The position numbers and the translations under genes are program-made. A stretch of DNA of 52,580 bases from a virus. The DNA lies in IMG/VR virus record IMGVR_UViG_3300044712_000547, positions 1 to 52,580 of that record; one strand, given 5' to 3'. Below the pieces are notes generated by a model that saw only the letters and a list, made by a program, of their open reading frames with translations, was not told the origin of the DNA and ran no database searches. Shown one piece after another: positions 7,905-16,332 of this stretch; the first letter of the stretch is position 1; each line of letters begins with the position of its first letter.

Positions 7905-9239
7905 CTAGATGGTCGGTCCTTGGTTGGGGACTACGCCCTCGCGGTACGGCACACCGGCCCACGGCGTCTCGGGCTGTGACTTCTTGCCGCCGCCCGACGG
8001 GACCTCGCTGCGCGCGGCCTCGGTCAGCGCGAACGACTCGGGCCGGTAGCAGACGAGCGACGTCGTGGCGCCTTCTCCTGGCGAGTAGCGCAGCGTCCGC
8101 TCGGCAATCCACAGACGTTCGTGGATGTTGCAGATGTCGTCATCCACATCAACCATCGTGTCCACGGACCAGATCGCGCCCGTCTCGGGGTCGGTGTGGC
8201 CACGCAGATCGACGTGGTAGGCGAGCGTGTCCTTGAGCCGCTCGGCCATCGCGCGGTGGGCGGCGTTCTTGACCTGGTCGTCGTCTCTGGCCACCTCGTC
8301 GCGGTGGTTGAGGAGCCGATAGAGTGCGCCGGTCGCCATTCGGTCGCTCATGTATCCGGGGAGCCACCGGCCCGGCGTCGCGCCGGTGAGGAGAATGTTT
8401 CCTAGCTCCGAATTGAAGCCCTCGAGCTGCGTCCACAGGTCGTATTCGTGCTTGCTGTTCGCAGACGTCTTGCCGCCAATGGCCTGCGTGCCGTTCATCA
8501 GCATGAACGTCGGAAAGCGGCTGTAGTCCCTGTCGGCCGTGGCGCTGACCACGTTGTTGTGTACGCCCGACGCGGACCCGATGCGGCGCCGAATGCTGTA
8601 GAGCGCCTCTTGGTCGAAGATCGGCTCGGAGAGTACGAGGATGTTGCGTCCCTCGCCTGGCTGGATCGTGGCCCCTTCGCGGGCGACGATCTGGCTAAGG
8701 AAGTCGTAGATGCCCTGGCCAGGCTCCGGCTTGAAGTCTACGAACGGCTTTCCGGTGCGCTTCTTTCGCCGGCTCTTACCGCTTCCACCGCTCCGCTTCG
8801 GCTTCTTGCCGCTGCGAATGCCGCCCATGATGACGTCGTCGTCGGCGATGACGGTGTCGATGCCGACTGGCGAGGCGGCGAGCGTGATGACCTCGGCAAG
8901 CGGCTGGCCCCGCTTGATCTTCAGCGACGGGTCAACGTTGCACTCCACAAGGTCGGCGATGTAGTCGCGCCCATCGCACCGGACTGCCGTGCCGTCGCCG
9001 CCGACAGAGGTCCGGTCGATGCGGCCGAAGCATTGTGTGACGCCGTTCACCAGAAGCTCGACGGGCTGGAGCTCTAACCCGCGGAGATTCGCCGGATTCG
9101 GATCCCACAGCGTGAACGAGAAGCCGTCGGTGCTGACCAAGTAGGCCGAGTCGATCGACCACTCCTTGACGAGCGTCGTCTCGTGACCGAGGCGCGTGAA
9201 CCGCACGGTCAGCGGGGAGTCGTAGACTTTGACGGTCAT
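7905..9239 (-). CDS. baseplate hub protein, Mu gp44 (gpP) / P2 gpD-like
   Basis: This 444-residue protein starts at ATG 9239, which overlaps the stop of the DNA-circularisation gene. It has gp27/gpD-like features: an N-terminal beta domain (LRGLELQPVELLVNGVTQCF), GRDYIADLVEC at about residue 90, then TLAASPVGID and the segment GIYDFLSQIVAREGATI typical of the hub family. A Lys/Arg/Gly/Ser-rich insert (residues about 140-165) is probably a surface loop. In Mu and P2 the hub joins the tail tube to the spike. Confidence 0.78.
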   Translation of the reverse strand: MTVKVYDSPLTVRFTRLGHETTLVKEWSIDSAYLVSTDGFSFTLWDPNPANLRGLELQPVELLVNGVTQCFGRIDRTSVGGDGTAVRCDGRDYIADLVECNVDPSLKIKRGQPLAEVITLAASPVGIDTVIADDDVIMGGIRSGKKPKRSGGSGKSRRKKRTGKPFVDFKPEPGQGIYDFLSQIVAREGATIQPGEGRNILVLSEPIFDQEALYSIRRRIGSASGVHNNVVSATADRDYSRFPTFMLMNGTQAIGGKTSANSKHEYDLWTQLEGFNSELGNILLTGATPGRWLPGYMSDRMATGALYRLLNHRDEVARDDDQVKNAAHRAMAERLKDTLAYHVDLRGHTDPETGAIWSVDTMVDVDDDICNIHERLWIAERTLRYSPGEGATTSLVCYRPESFALTEAARSEVPSGGGKKSQPETPWAGVPYREGVVPNQGPTI

Positions 9240-10108
9240 CGGACGTGGACGGTCGTGCCCTTGGGAACGATGGGCGAGCGGGCCAGGGCCGGGTTGGCCT
9301 TGAGGAGGTCGGCCACGGTCATGCCGGCTTCGGCCGCGACAGCAGAGACCGTCTTGGCGTAGCGGGTCACGATCGTGATCGGGTTCGTGTTGGCGCGGTT
9401 GGCCAGGTTGACGGCGGCCGAGCGGGTGCGGCGCGCGGCAGCGCGGACGCCCCAACTCTGCGGCGACTGGACCTTGTCCGCCGTGGCCGCGATCTTCTCA
9501 AGCTTGAACGCGAGGTCATGAAGCGACGCCGTGCCGCGGTCCACGAACGACGGCCCTTGGCGCATGACGCCGTTGATGGCCGAGAGGATGTCGGTCATGC
9601 CCTCCGGCGACGGCTCCTGTTGCCAGTCGGCGGCCTGGACCGCGACGTCTAGCTGCCCGGCGTCGGCCACGATGGCGCCGAGGTTGCCGGGGGACTTGAT
9701 CTCCGGCGTCTCGTCCAGGTCCGGCGAGTGGAGGAACTCCACGCGGACGTCGGTGCCGTCGCGCCGGTTCGGGTCCGAGTCGTCCGTGAACGACGTGGGG
9801 ACGCACTTGAACGGCCCGAGGATCGGATCGATTAGCTCGCCGGCCTCGCGGTTGCGGCAGTCGCGGGCGAGGATGGGCAGGCCGAGCGTGAACAGGTTGG
9901 CGAACGGTCCCCGCGCGATGTCCTCGCGCATCGGGATCGTGTACGTGAAGGTCCACTCGCGGGCGCCGAGTTGCTCAACGAAGGTGCCGTTTTGGTACTG
10001 AATCGAATGTCGCACGGAGTCGTGCGAGAAGGACGCAGATCGGGCCGTGACCGGATAGCGGACTCCACGCCAGGTGAAGTCGGGCATCAAGCGGAGGACG
10101 TCGGTCAC
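9236..10108 (-). CDS. DNA-circularisation N-domain protein (Mu gp43-like) with C-terminal LysM
   Basis: This 290-residue protein begins at GTG 10108. Residues 1-110 match the DNA_circ_N/Mu gp43 pattern (TWRGVRYPVTARSASFSHDS, then REWTFTYTIP and LFTLGLPILARDC). Despite the name, this family is part of the tail between tape measure and hub. The last 50 residues form a LysM-like module (AVAAEAGMTVADLLKANPAL ... VPKGTTVHV). LysM domains bind peptidoglycan, but in tail proteins they often serve as structural connectors, as in gp53-like baseplate parts. Confidence 0.75.
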   Translation of the reverse strand: MTDVLRLMPDFTWRGVRYPVTARSASFSHDSVRHSIQYQNGTFVEQLGAREWTFTYTIPMREDIARGPFANLFTLGLPILARDCRNREAGELIDPILGPFKCVPTSFTDDSDPNRRDGTDVRVEFLHSPDLDETPEIKSPGNLGAIVADAGQLDVAVQAADWQQEPSPEGMTDILSAINGVMRQGPSFVDRGTASLHDLAFKLEKIAATADKVQSPQSWGVRAAARRTRSAAVNLANRANTNPITIVTRYAKTVSAVAAEAGMTVADLLKANPALARSPIVPKGTTVHVR

Positions 10109-10141
10109 TGGGTCACCTGGGTGGCGGCTGGCTCGGTTGGG

Positions 10142-10150
10142 TGCTACTCT
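10142..10150 (+). promoter_or_regulatory. extended -10 promoter candidate for the 86-residue plus-strand gene
   Basis: The sequence TGC-TACTCT forms an extended -10 element, with the hexamer at 10145-10150. The ATG at 10157 is 6 nt further on, so the transcript would be leaderless or nearly so. I see no good -35 box. Confidence 0.35.
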
Positions 10151-10156
10151 CCCGGC

Positions 10157-10417
10157 ATGGCCGGAAGCGCTGGGGATGCGGTGGGGCTGGAACTGCGGTT
10201 TGACCGGATCGACGGGGCCTATTCGGGCCTCTACGTCACGATCGCGGTGGACCCAGACGGCGCCCGAGTCCGGCTTATGATCCTGGACGATGATGGCCGT
10301 AGGAGCGCCTCAGCCGTGCTACTGGACGCCGCCGGGTGGGAATGCCTCAAGGCGACGATCGGGCGCGTAGACGAGGCGCTGGGGGCCAACGTTGGGCGGT
10401 TTAGGCTGGCCCGCTAG
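10157..10417 (+). CDS. hypothetical protein, counter-oriented accessory gene
   Basis: This 86-residue protein sits on the plus strand between tape measure and DNA_circ genes, all of which are on the minus strand. The N-terminal two thirds look like a beta-sheet domain (VGLELRFDRIDGAYSGLYVT, then ARVRLMILDD) followed by an amphipathic helix (GWECLKATIGRVDEAL). No family is recognised. An ATG 6 nt after an extended -10 box, and no Shine-Dalgarno sequence, mirror the lipoprotein gene at 2341. The stop overlaps the end of the convergent tape-measure gene by 4 nt. Confidence 0.6.
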   Translation: MAGSAGDAVGLELRFDRIDGAYSGLYVTIAVDPDGARVRLMILDDDGRRSASAVLLDAAGWECLKATIGRVDEALGANVGRFRLAR

Positions 10418-12594
10418 CCGCCCTGCTTGTTGACCACGGTGCTCGGCTGGTTGGTCCGGTTCGGGGAGCCGGTGGCGCTGCTACCGATCGCGGCGGCGCC
10501 CTTCTCCAGGGCGGCGGACAGTTTCGCGATGGAGGCGTCAAGGGCCTCGCGGTCCTCGTTGTTGTAGGCGATCTGCTGCCACTTGGAGCGCGTCTCCGCG
10601 TTGGGGCCGACGCCGAGCGTGCCGGCGATGGCGTTGCCCATGCCCGTGAATCCGCCGCTCTCGGTCTCGGCGGTCTTGATCTCGCTCCTGACGCCTTGCA
10701 GGTACTTGAGCGCGGCCTCCGGGCTCGTGCGACCCGACGCGACTCCGCCCGCCAGCGCGTTGACGTTCTGCGTCTGTAGCTTGACCCAGTCGGACCCGGT
10801 CTGCTGGCCCGCCGCCTGCGGCGCCAGCATCTTGTCAACGATGAGTGTGCCGACCGTGAGGCCAGCGAGGCCGGCGACCGCGGCGGCGCCAACCGTTCCG
10901 ATGGCCCCAACGGCGCCGCCTCCAGGTGCCCCGGGTGCCACCGGACCCTTGCCGAGCGCCCGCGCCTCGATGGCCCTGCTGATGGCGTCGCCGATGGCGG
11001 CCTTGGCGATGTCGGCCGTAACCTGCGCCGCGATGATGCCGCCGATCGACGCGAACGGGTGGTTGGCGAAGAACCTGACTACGTCGATAAACGCACGGGT
11101 CAGGTCCGACACGTACGGGATGAGTTTCTTCAACTCCGGCGCCAGCTTCACCAACTCGGGGAACAGCTGCGAGGCGACGGCCTCTTTCATCTGCGTGTTG
11201 AACATCTCCAACTGAACGGAGAAGCTCTTCATCGCGTTCGTCGCGTCGGCCTGGATGTCCTTGTACCCGCCCTTGACGTTGGAGAACTCGGAGATCATGT
11301 CCACGACGGCCTTGGTGCCCGCCGCGACGCGCTGTTCCTTGGTGGCTCCGGCCGGCAACCCTGTGGACGCTTGGTTGTACGCGGCCTGCATCTTCGCCGT
11401 GGCGCGCGAGCCTCGGATGTCGAACAGGTCGAACAGTTTGCTGATGTCGCCGCCGGACGCCGCGAGGACTTCGGGAATGATCTGCGTTGGGTCGCGCATC
11501 GTCTGGCGCGACTTGTCGGTAAAGACGTTGACCTTCTTGCCGTTGCCGAACGCCTCTCCGGACTCCATCGCGGAGGCGTTCTTGACCAGGGCGTCCAACA
11601 TGCGGCCGGTGGACGTCGCGGCCTCGGCGGCGTTCTGCGTGCCGCTCATGGCGATCTGAAGGAAGCCTCCGATCTTGGCCGCGCCGCCGACGCCCGTGAG
11701 GCCCATCGACGAACCCTTGGCCAGCAGTTCCGGCATGAACTGCGCCATGTCCTTCAGTTCGAAGGACGCCTTTTTACCCTGGTAGGTCAGGATCGCAAGC
11801 GACTGCGTCATGTCGTCAACGGACTTGCTGCCGTTGTTGAACAGCGACGCGGCGATACCGGCCAGTTCCTCCATGCTGGAGCCGGTGGCCATCGAGAAGG
11901 TCGCCAGCGCCTTCATGCGGTCCACGGCGGCGCCGATGTCGCCCGTCACGCTGACGAACTTGGCCGCGCCGGCCGCCACTTGCTCGGGCGCTACGCCGGT
12001 CTCAACGCCGGTCTGCACCATCTGCTTGCGCAGCTTGTCGGGGTCATAGGCGCCCTTCTCGCCTGCACCGGTCGCGTTGATGATGGTCCGCCGCACCAAC
12101 TCGTCGAGGCGCGAGGCGTCGGCGACGGAAGCGGCGGCCAACCCTGCCCCGCCGATGCCGAGCATGGCGGCGCCGGCCGTACCGACGGCCTTGAGGGTCG
12201 ATCCGACGCGGCCCGCGGCGTTGCCCAGCGTGCGCTTGGTGAACTCGGCGCGGGCGTGGGCCTCGCGCTGGATCATGCGCAGTCGCTCGGTGTGCTGCTT
12301 GCGGACCTGCCGTTCCTCGCGGGCCCAGACCTTGGTGCGCTCGCGGGCCTCGCGATCGATCGTGGCCAGGCGGACCTTCTGGCGATAGTCCTCCAGACGC
12401 TTCGCTTCGCGCGTCGCGTCGGTGGTGACGGACTTCACCGTCGCGGACGGAGACCTGCGAGCCCCGGACGCGGGGACACCGGTCAGGCGCGTGACGGTGG
12501 CGTTGTGCTGCGAAAGGCGCCTCTCGATGCCAGCTAGCGCCTTGTGGACGTTCTGGGCCCCGACGACTTCGATGTCATACTTGAGAGGCGCCAC
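10414..12594 (-). CDS. tail tape measure protein
   Basis: This 726-residue protein is the longest in the window and sets tail length. It starts at GTG 12594. Residues 1-110 are charged and coiled-coil-like (KVWAREERQVRKQHTERLRM). Then come Gly/Ala-rich hydrophobic segments (AVGTAGAAMLGIGGAGLAAA), the TMP core with helical repeats (ALATFSMATGSSMEELAGIA; FELKDMAQFMPELLAKGSSM), and a C-terminal hydrophobic stretch (IGTVGAAAVAGLAGLTVGTL). This is the TP901/phage-related TMP pattern. It directly follows the frameshifted chaperone gene, as in nearly all tailed phages. Confidence 0.88.
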   Translation of the reverse strand: MAPLKYDIEVVGAQNVHKALAGIERRLSQHNATVTRLTGVPASGARRSPSATVKSVTTDATREAKRLEDYRQKVRLATIDREARERTKVWAREERQVRKQHTERLRMIQREAHARAEFTKRTLGNAAGRVGSTLKAVGTAGAAMLGIGGAGLAAASVADASRLDELVRRTIINATGAGEKGAYDPDKLRKQMVQTGVETGVAPEQVAAGAAKFVSVTGDIGAAVDRMKALATFSMATGSSMEELAGIAASLFNNGSKSVDDMTQSLAILTYQGKKASFELKDMAQFMPELLAKGSSMGLTGVGGAAKIGGFLQIAMSGTQNAAEAATSTGRMLDALVKNASAMESGEAFGNGKKVNVFTDKSRQTMRDPTQIIPEVLAASGGDISKLFDLFDIRGSRATAKMQAAYNQASTGLPAGATKEQRVAAGTKAVVDMISEFSNVKGGYKDIQADATNAMKSFSVQLEMFNTQMKEAVASQLFPELVKLAPELKKLIPYVSDLTRAFIDVVRFFANHPFASIGGIIAAQVTADIAKAAIGDAISRAIEARALGKGPVAPGAPGGGAVGAIGTVGAAAVAGLAGLTVGTLIVDKMLAPQAAGQQTGSDWVKLQTQNVNALAGGVASGRTSPEAALKYLQGVRSEIKTAETESGGFTGMGNAIAGTLGVGPNAETRSKWQQIAYNNEDREALDASIAKLSAALEKGAAAIGSSATGSPNRTNQPSTVVNKQGG

Positions 12595-12600
12595 TGTTGT

Positions 12601-13365
12601 TTAGTCCTTCATGGCCTCGGCGACACGGGCCGCGGCCTCGGTCGTCACCGGCTCGTCAACCGAGCTTTCCCCACCATCCGTCGTAGACGTTGCAGCAAGC
12701 TCTCCAAACGAGCCAGTGCCCAAACCGAACCCGGTCAGGCGGGATTTGCAGGTATCCGGCAAGCTCGGCCACAGGCCATCCAGGACGGCGGATAGCGTAT
12801 AGGCTCTGCGCGCCAAGGATAAGGTCAGTTCGTGTGAGCGCGGCAATCGCGCTAGCTCGAAAGGGAGCGCCGTGGCGCCGGCCTCCAGGCGCTTGATCCA
12901 CGCCGTCACGTCGTCTTCCGAGACGCACGACTCGTACGGACCATATTTCGCCTGCACCATCTGGTACGCGGCGAACAGCACGGCCAACTCGTCGGGGCGG
13001 ATCTTGAGCAGGTCGTCCGCGTCACGGAAGACGCGGCCGTAAACAGGCTGACCCTTCTCGTTCTTGGTCAGTTCCTCGGCGGTCATACACGCGACGGCCA
13101 GCACCTCGCGGGCGATCGTGTCCGCCACAACCTCGCGCGTCGCCGGGTTGGTCAGGTCCTCGCGCGTCTTGCCCTTGGCCAAGATCGCCGCCTCGCCCTT
13201 CAGCCTCGCGCGGTCGTGGTCCTCTTGGGCGAGGACGCGCACGCGCAGCTTGCCCACGGGCGTGCCGTCGGCGTTGTAGCGGGGGAAGTCGATCTCCTCG
13301 CTCGGCTCCGGCTCCAAGAGCTTGAGGAACAGCGCGGAAGGCGGGACGTCGGTGGGGGGCTTCAT
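12601..13365 (-). CDS. tail assembly chaperone (zero-frame product)
   Basis: This 254-residue zero-frame product starts at ATG 13365 and ends 6 nt before the tape-measure start. Position directly upstream of the tape measure, preceded by the tube gene, marks it as the chaperone that coats the tape measure (lambda gpG, P2 gpE). Residues 40-150 are acidic and helical (RVRVLAQEDHDRARLKGEAA; DADDLLKIRPDELAVLFAAY). At codon 169 the message has a C CCT TTC slippery heptamer, so a second product in the -1 frame is expected (236 residues). Past that site, zero-frame codons such as TTA, CTA and AAA are unusual for this genome, as expected where two frames are read. Confidence 0.75.
   Translation of the reverse strand: MKPPTDVPPSALFLKLLEPEPSEEIDFPRYNADGTPVGKLRVRVLAQEDHDRARLKGEAAILAKGKTREDLTNPATREVVADTIAREVLAVACMTAEELTKNEKGQPVYGRVFRDADDLLKIRPDELAVLFAAYQMVQAKYGPYESCVSEDDVTAWIKRLEAGATALPFELARLPRSHELTLSLARRAYTLSAVLDGLWPSLPDTCKSRLTGFGLGTGSFGELAATSTTDGGESSVDEPVTTEAAARVAEAMKD
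12656..12859 (-). CDS. tail assembly chaperone, -1 frameshift extension (67 codons)
   Basis: After a -1 slip on the heptamer at 12865-12859 the ribosome reads 67 codons beginning RASAIAALTRTDLILG and ending YDGWWGKLG. The segment is rich in Trp, Tyr and hydrophobic residues (LVWRACCNVYDGWW), as expected of a folded domain and not of a chance frame. In lambda and P2 the frameshifted chaperone carries the domain that contacts the tail tube. The shifted product would be shorter than the unshifted one, the reverse of lambda. The event is inferred, not shown. Confidence 0.6.
   Translation of the reverse strand, partial: RASAIAALTRTDLILGAQSLYAIRRPGWPVAELAGYLQIPPDRVRFGHWLVWRACCNVYDGWWGKLG
12859..12865 (-). 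promoter_or_regulatory. -1 ribosomal frameshift site CCCTTTC
   Basis: Read on the minus strand in the chaperone frame this is C CCT TTC, a canonical X XXY YYZ heptamer (X=C, Y=T, Z=C). It lies within the chaperone gene just before the -1 frame becomes plausibly coding. I could not fold the downstream RNA to look for a stimulatory structure. Confidence 0.6.
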
Positions 13366-13390
13366 GCGTGGCCTATCCTGAGAAACGAAA

Positions 13391-13487
13391 CGCCGCAGCA
13401 CAGCCGCTCCGGATAGGGGGAGAGCGACTGCCGCTGCGGCGTCTCACTTGTGACCTGCCATCGCGCGCGTCGAGGGCCCTATCCCTA
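13391..13487 (-). other. structured gap between tube and chaperone genes
   Basis: The 160-bp gap 13366-13525 holds no gene. It contains an 8-bp perfect stem (CGCCGCAG at 13391-13398 with CTGCGGCG at 13434-13441). A second pair of arms is GGATAGGG at 13411-13418 with CCCTATCC at 13477-13484. A GC-rich arm pair (GCGCGCGT and ACGCGCG) flanks the second. No T-tract follows, so this is not a clear terminator; it may be an mRNA element that lowers expression of the chaperone relative to the tube. Confidence 0.35.
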
Positions 13488-13525
13488 CGCGCGACCGGTG
13501 CGAAGCTATGCTAAGAGGCGAAGTC

Positions 13526-13900
13526 TTATTCGAAGGGCTTGAGTTCTCCGGTCCACTCGAACGAGCCCTCTGTCGAGCCGTTCACGGACTGGCTGATCTT
13601 GCAGCTCATCAGCTTGCCGCGGCCGATGTACGACTTCTTGCCGCAGACAACCTGCGACGTGACGTACGTGCCGTTGGCGCAGTCCTGCTGGAAGTCGTCC
13701 TCGGTGCCGCCGATCGGAACCGCGAAGCCGACCGAGATCGTGACCAAGCCGGAGCCCGGCGTGAATCCGCCGAGACCCTGGTTGAGGAGGTCGATCTTGT
13801 TCTGGCCGCTGTCGGTCGAGATGTCGAGGGAGGTGATCCACTCCAACAGGTTGCCGTTGTAGAAGTAGGCGAGCTTTGCGCCGTCCTGGAGCGTTGCCAT
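13526..13900 (-). CDS. tail tube protein
   Basis: This 124-residue protein follows the sheath gene, as tube follows sheath in Mu and P2. The order and size fit (P2 FII and Mu tube are 118-172 residues). The predicted fold is almost all beta (LAYFYNGNLLEWITSLDIST; GLVTISVGFAVPIGG; NGSTEGSFEWTGELKPFE), and the last segment resembles the closing strands of tube proteins. A strong Shine-Dalgarno (AAGGAGA) precedes the ATG, suiting a high-copy protein. Confidence 0.78.
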   Translation of the reverse strand: MATLQDGAKLAYFYNGNLLEWITSLDISTDSGQNKIDLLNQGLGGFTPGSGLVTISVGFAVPIGGTEDDFQQDCANGTYVTSQVVCGKKSYIGRGKLMSCKISQSVNGSTEGSFEWTGELKPFE

Positions 13901-13914
13901 TAGTCTATGTCTCC

Positions 13915-15507
13915 TTAGCCGACGCTGACCTCAGCGACGCGGAACGTGAACTGGTGCGCGTGGTCGATGACGTGGAGGTCCAGTCCGACCTCGCACCGCG
14001 ACGCGTTGGCCGGCGACTTGACGACGCGGAGGCCGTCCTTGCTCGCCTGGACCTCTTGCAGCTTGGCCGCGGCCTCGTATTCGTTGAGCTGCTTGATGAC
14101 GTCAACCTTGTACTGGCTGGGCGTCAGCACGCCGCGAATGAAGCGCTGATTCGGGTTGACCGAGCCGTCGGCGAGGTATTCGTCGTCCTTGAACTTCTTG
14201 CCCTGGTGGTTGAGCACGGCGTTGTTGCACATCTCGTCAACGAACTCGTCGGCGACGCTGACCCGGTGCGTCTCGCAGGCGCGGAAGTCGTCGAGCGTGC
14301 CGGTGCTGTTCTTAGACCGCGTGTTGACCGACATGACGATGAACGAACCGCCGCCGTCCTTGGACGCAATCGGTGTGATGCCGTCGTTGATGGCGTCGTT
14401 CTGGTCGTCCGCGTCGGGCCAGTCGGCCGTGCTGTACGCGGCCGGCACGAGCCAGTCTGGGCCCGAGTAGCCGGCGTGGTTGGCCGCGCTGTCGGTCTGC
14501 TCGCGCTTCTGGCGGATCGCGGCGAGGTTCGCGGCGATCTGGGCGGGCGTCCAATCGCTGTTCTTCTGCCACGCGATCTGCTCGCGCTCGTAGTTGAGAC
14601 CAGTGGCGAGCGTCTGGCATGCGGCCAGCGTGTGCGTGTAGCCGGCGCAAAGCTCGCTCCGCATGCCCTGCCGCGGCTCGGCCTTGGTGGCCAGATGCGT
14701 CTTGAACGAGCCGAGCGTCGTGTTGAGCTGCGACGACGTGACGAGGTAATACTTCTTCGTCGCGGCGATGTTCGCCAGCGCCGTCGCCGTGGTCGCCGCC
14801 TCGGTCGTGGAGCCGTCGGCGCCCGCAACCGCAGCGCCGCTCACGACGCCGATGCCGGCGCCTGTGTTGGCGAGCGTGATGCCGAGGCCAGCGGTCACGG
14901 ACGAGCGGCAGCGGATCGGAATGAGCGTCCCGTCGCCCTGCGAAAGGCCCTTGAGTTTCGCCGTGACGGTGAGGACGCCGCTGGAGTTGTCGGACACGAC
15001 CGGGAGCCACGTCTTGGCGTTGATCGCGGCCTTGAGGCCGGCGGCGATCGTGGTCACGGTGTCGGCCGTGGTGAACGTGTACGAGCAGTCCTCGCCGCAG
15101 ACGGTCACGATGGCCGTGCCGGTCGCGGTCGGGTTGGTCGCGGCGGCCGTGATGGTCAGGACCCACGTGCCGGCTACGGGCGAGCCGCCCGAGGACTCGG
15201 CGACGGGAAGCGCCCAAAGCTTGGCGTTCTTGTTCGCCTCAAGGAAGACCTTGGCGGCGATGTGGAGCGGAGACCCGGGGCCAGCGCCATCACTGGCGGC
15301 CTTTTCGCTATCGACCTTGTACAAAGTCGCGGGGGTCCACGTGCCGCTGCAAGTCGTGTTGGCCTGGATCATGGGCATGACCAGGCACACTTCGCGCTGT
15401 CCGGCCGACGCCGAGGCGGGGCCCTGCGCAAAGAGGATTTCAGCCGTCGCGCCGGGGACGCGCCAGTCGGATCCGATCCCGGTGATCGGGATGAGGGGGG
15501 AAGTCAT
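13915..15507 (-). CDS. contractile tail sheath protein, Mu gpL-like
   Basis: This 530-residue protein is the sheath, which makes this a contractile-tail phage. The N-terminus (LIPITGIGSDWRVPGATAEI) resembles the Mu sheath start. A large beta-rich insertion domain (residues about 110-240) is followed by the conserved core (NYEREQIAWQKNSDWTPAQI) and a C-terminal domain (CETHRVSVADEFVDEMCNNA) that forms the inter-subunit handshake. It overlaps the DUF2635-like gene by 4 nt and is followed by the tube gene. Confidence 0.85.
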   Translation of the reverse strand: MTSPLIPITGIGSDWRVPGATAEILFAQGPASASAGQREVCLVMPMIQANTTCSGTWTPATLYKVDSEKAASDGAGPGSPLHIAAKVFLEANKNAKLWALPVAESSGGSPVAGTWVLTITAAATNPTATGTAIVTVCGEDCSYTFTTADTVTTIAAGLKAAINAKTWLPVVSDNSSGVLTVTAKLKGLSQGDGTLIPIRCRSSVTAGLGITLANTGAGIGVVSGAAVAGADGSTTEAATTATALANIAATKKYYLVTSSQLNTTLGSFKTHLATKAEPRQGMRSELCAGYTHTLAACQTLATGLNYEREQIAWQKNSDWTPAQIAANLAAIRQKREQTDSAANHAGYSGPDWLVPAAYSTADWPDADDQNDAINDGITPIASKDGGGSFIVMSVNTRSKNSTGTLDDFRACETHRVSVADEFVDEMCNNAVLNHQGKKFKDDEYLADGSVNPNQRFIRGVLTPSQYKVDVIKQLNEYEAAAKLQEVQASKDGLRVVKSPANASRCEVGLDLHVIDHAHQFTFRVAEVSVG

Positions 15508-15842
15508 TTCGTCTTAGGCTCCTCGGTGCGCCTCGTGCCGCTTCCGGCAACCCAGGCACCGTCCTTGAACACAACGGGAACGAACGCGACGCCGAGCGCG
15601 GCGGCGGTATCGGGATCGGCGGGCCAGATGGCGCCCTCGCGGCACAGCTTCGCCCATCGCGCCTTCTGCGGCGTGTCGTCCGGAACGCAGAACGGCTCGC
15701 GCGTCGCCGGGAAACTGGAGGCCGTCTCCTTGTCTCCGCGCACGTGAACGCGGCCGACGTAGTGCGGCGACTGACCGAAGCGAGCGACAGAACCCGGCAC
15801 GTACGCGAGGAGGTCCTCGCGCGAATGAAAGCGCAGCTGCAT
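15504..15842 (-). CDS. small tail protein, DUF2635 (Mu gp38)-like
   Basis: This 112-residue protein directly precedes the sheath gene with a 4-nt overlap, the position of Mu gp38. I chose ATG 15842 because it follows GGATAGGGGACAAC, a leader shared with other starts in this genome; an in-frame start at 15884 would overlap the previous gene. The C-terminal half (ARWAKLCREGAIWPADPDTA) is loosely like DUF2635. The match is weak. Confidence 0.6.
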   Translation of the reverse strand: MQLRFHSREDLLAYVPGSVARFGQSPHYVGRVHVRGDKETASSFPATREPFCVPDDTPQKARWAKLCREGAIWPADPDTAAALGVAFVPVVFKDGAWVAGSGTRRTEEPKTK

Positions 15843-15861
15843 GTTGTCCCCTATCCGTTGT

Positions 15862-16332
15862 CTAGAAACGTCGTGCGATGTCACGCATGCGACCGGTCAG
15901 GCTGAGCACCAGGCGCTCGCCGGCCCGCGTCGCCGCGTTGAACAGGAAGCGATACGGCTTGTTGCCCGGGTGGTTGACCTTCTTGGTCGTCACCCACACG
16001 CCACGGGCCGCCCAGTAGAAGCGCAGGAACGGCGCTCGACGGGCCGCGATGACACGGGGCCGCGCGCCCTTGTCGATGGCCGCCGCGTACGCCTTGCGGT
16101 TCGACAGCCGAATCACGTGGCCCTTGTTGCGAAGGACCCGGACCTCGGCCTTTGTGGCCTTTTGGAGGTCGCCAGAGCGCGGCGTGAACGTGACGCCTGC
16201 CCGCTGGTTCACGAGTCGCAGCGCCGTATCCGCCGTCTCCAGCGAGACCTCGGTCAGCGCCTTGAAGGTCTGGCCCTTGAGCCACTCGTGCGACCTGTGC
16301 ACCTTGGCCAGGTCGAACGGACCGCGCATCAT
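15862..16332 (-). CDS. tail completion / HK97 gp10-like protein
   Basis: This 156-residue basic protein has the HK97-gp10 pattern: an N-terminal amphipathic helix (KALTEVSLETADTALRLVNQ), a central beta region (GHVIRLSNRKAYAAAIDKGA) and the motif NHPGNKPYRFLFNAATRAGE, which corresponds to the family's H-P-G-T-K-P-x-P-F-L. Members sit at the head-tail joint. The ATG 16332 overlaps the previous stop. A second ATG lies one codon later. Confidence 0.65.
   Translation of the reverse strand: MMRGPFDLAKVHRSHEWLKGQTFKALTEVSLETADTALRLVNQRAGVTFTPRSGDLQKATKAEVRVLRNKGHVIRLSNRKAYAAAIDKGARPRVIAARRAPFLRFYWAARGVWVTTKKVNHPGNKPYRFLFNAATRAGERLVLSLTGRMRDIARRF

Noticed and set aside
11059-12537. 492-codon open frame opposite the tape measure
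   Set aside because: Complement of the tape measure gene, without motifs.
13876-15747. Very long open frame opposite the sheath gene (623 codons)
   Set aside because: It is an artefact of high GC: Arg/Gly/Asp-rich with no domain, and complementary to the clear sheath gene.
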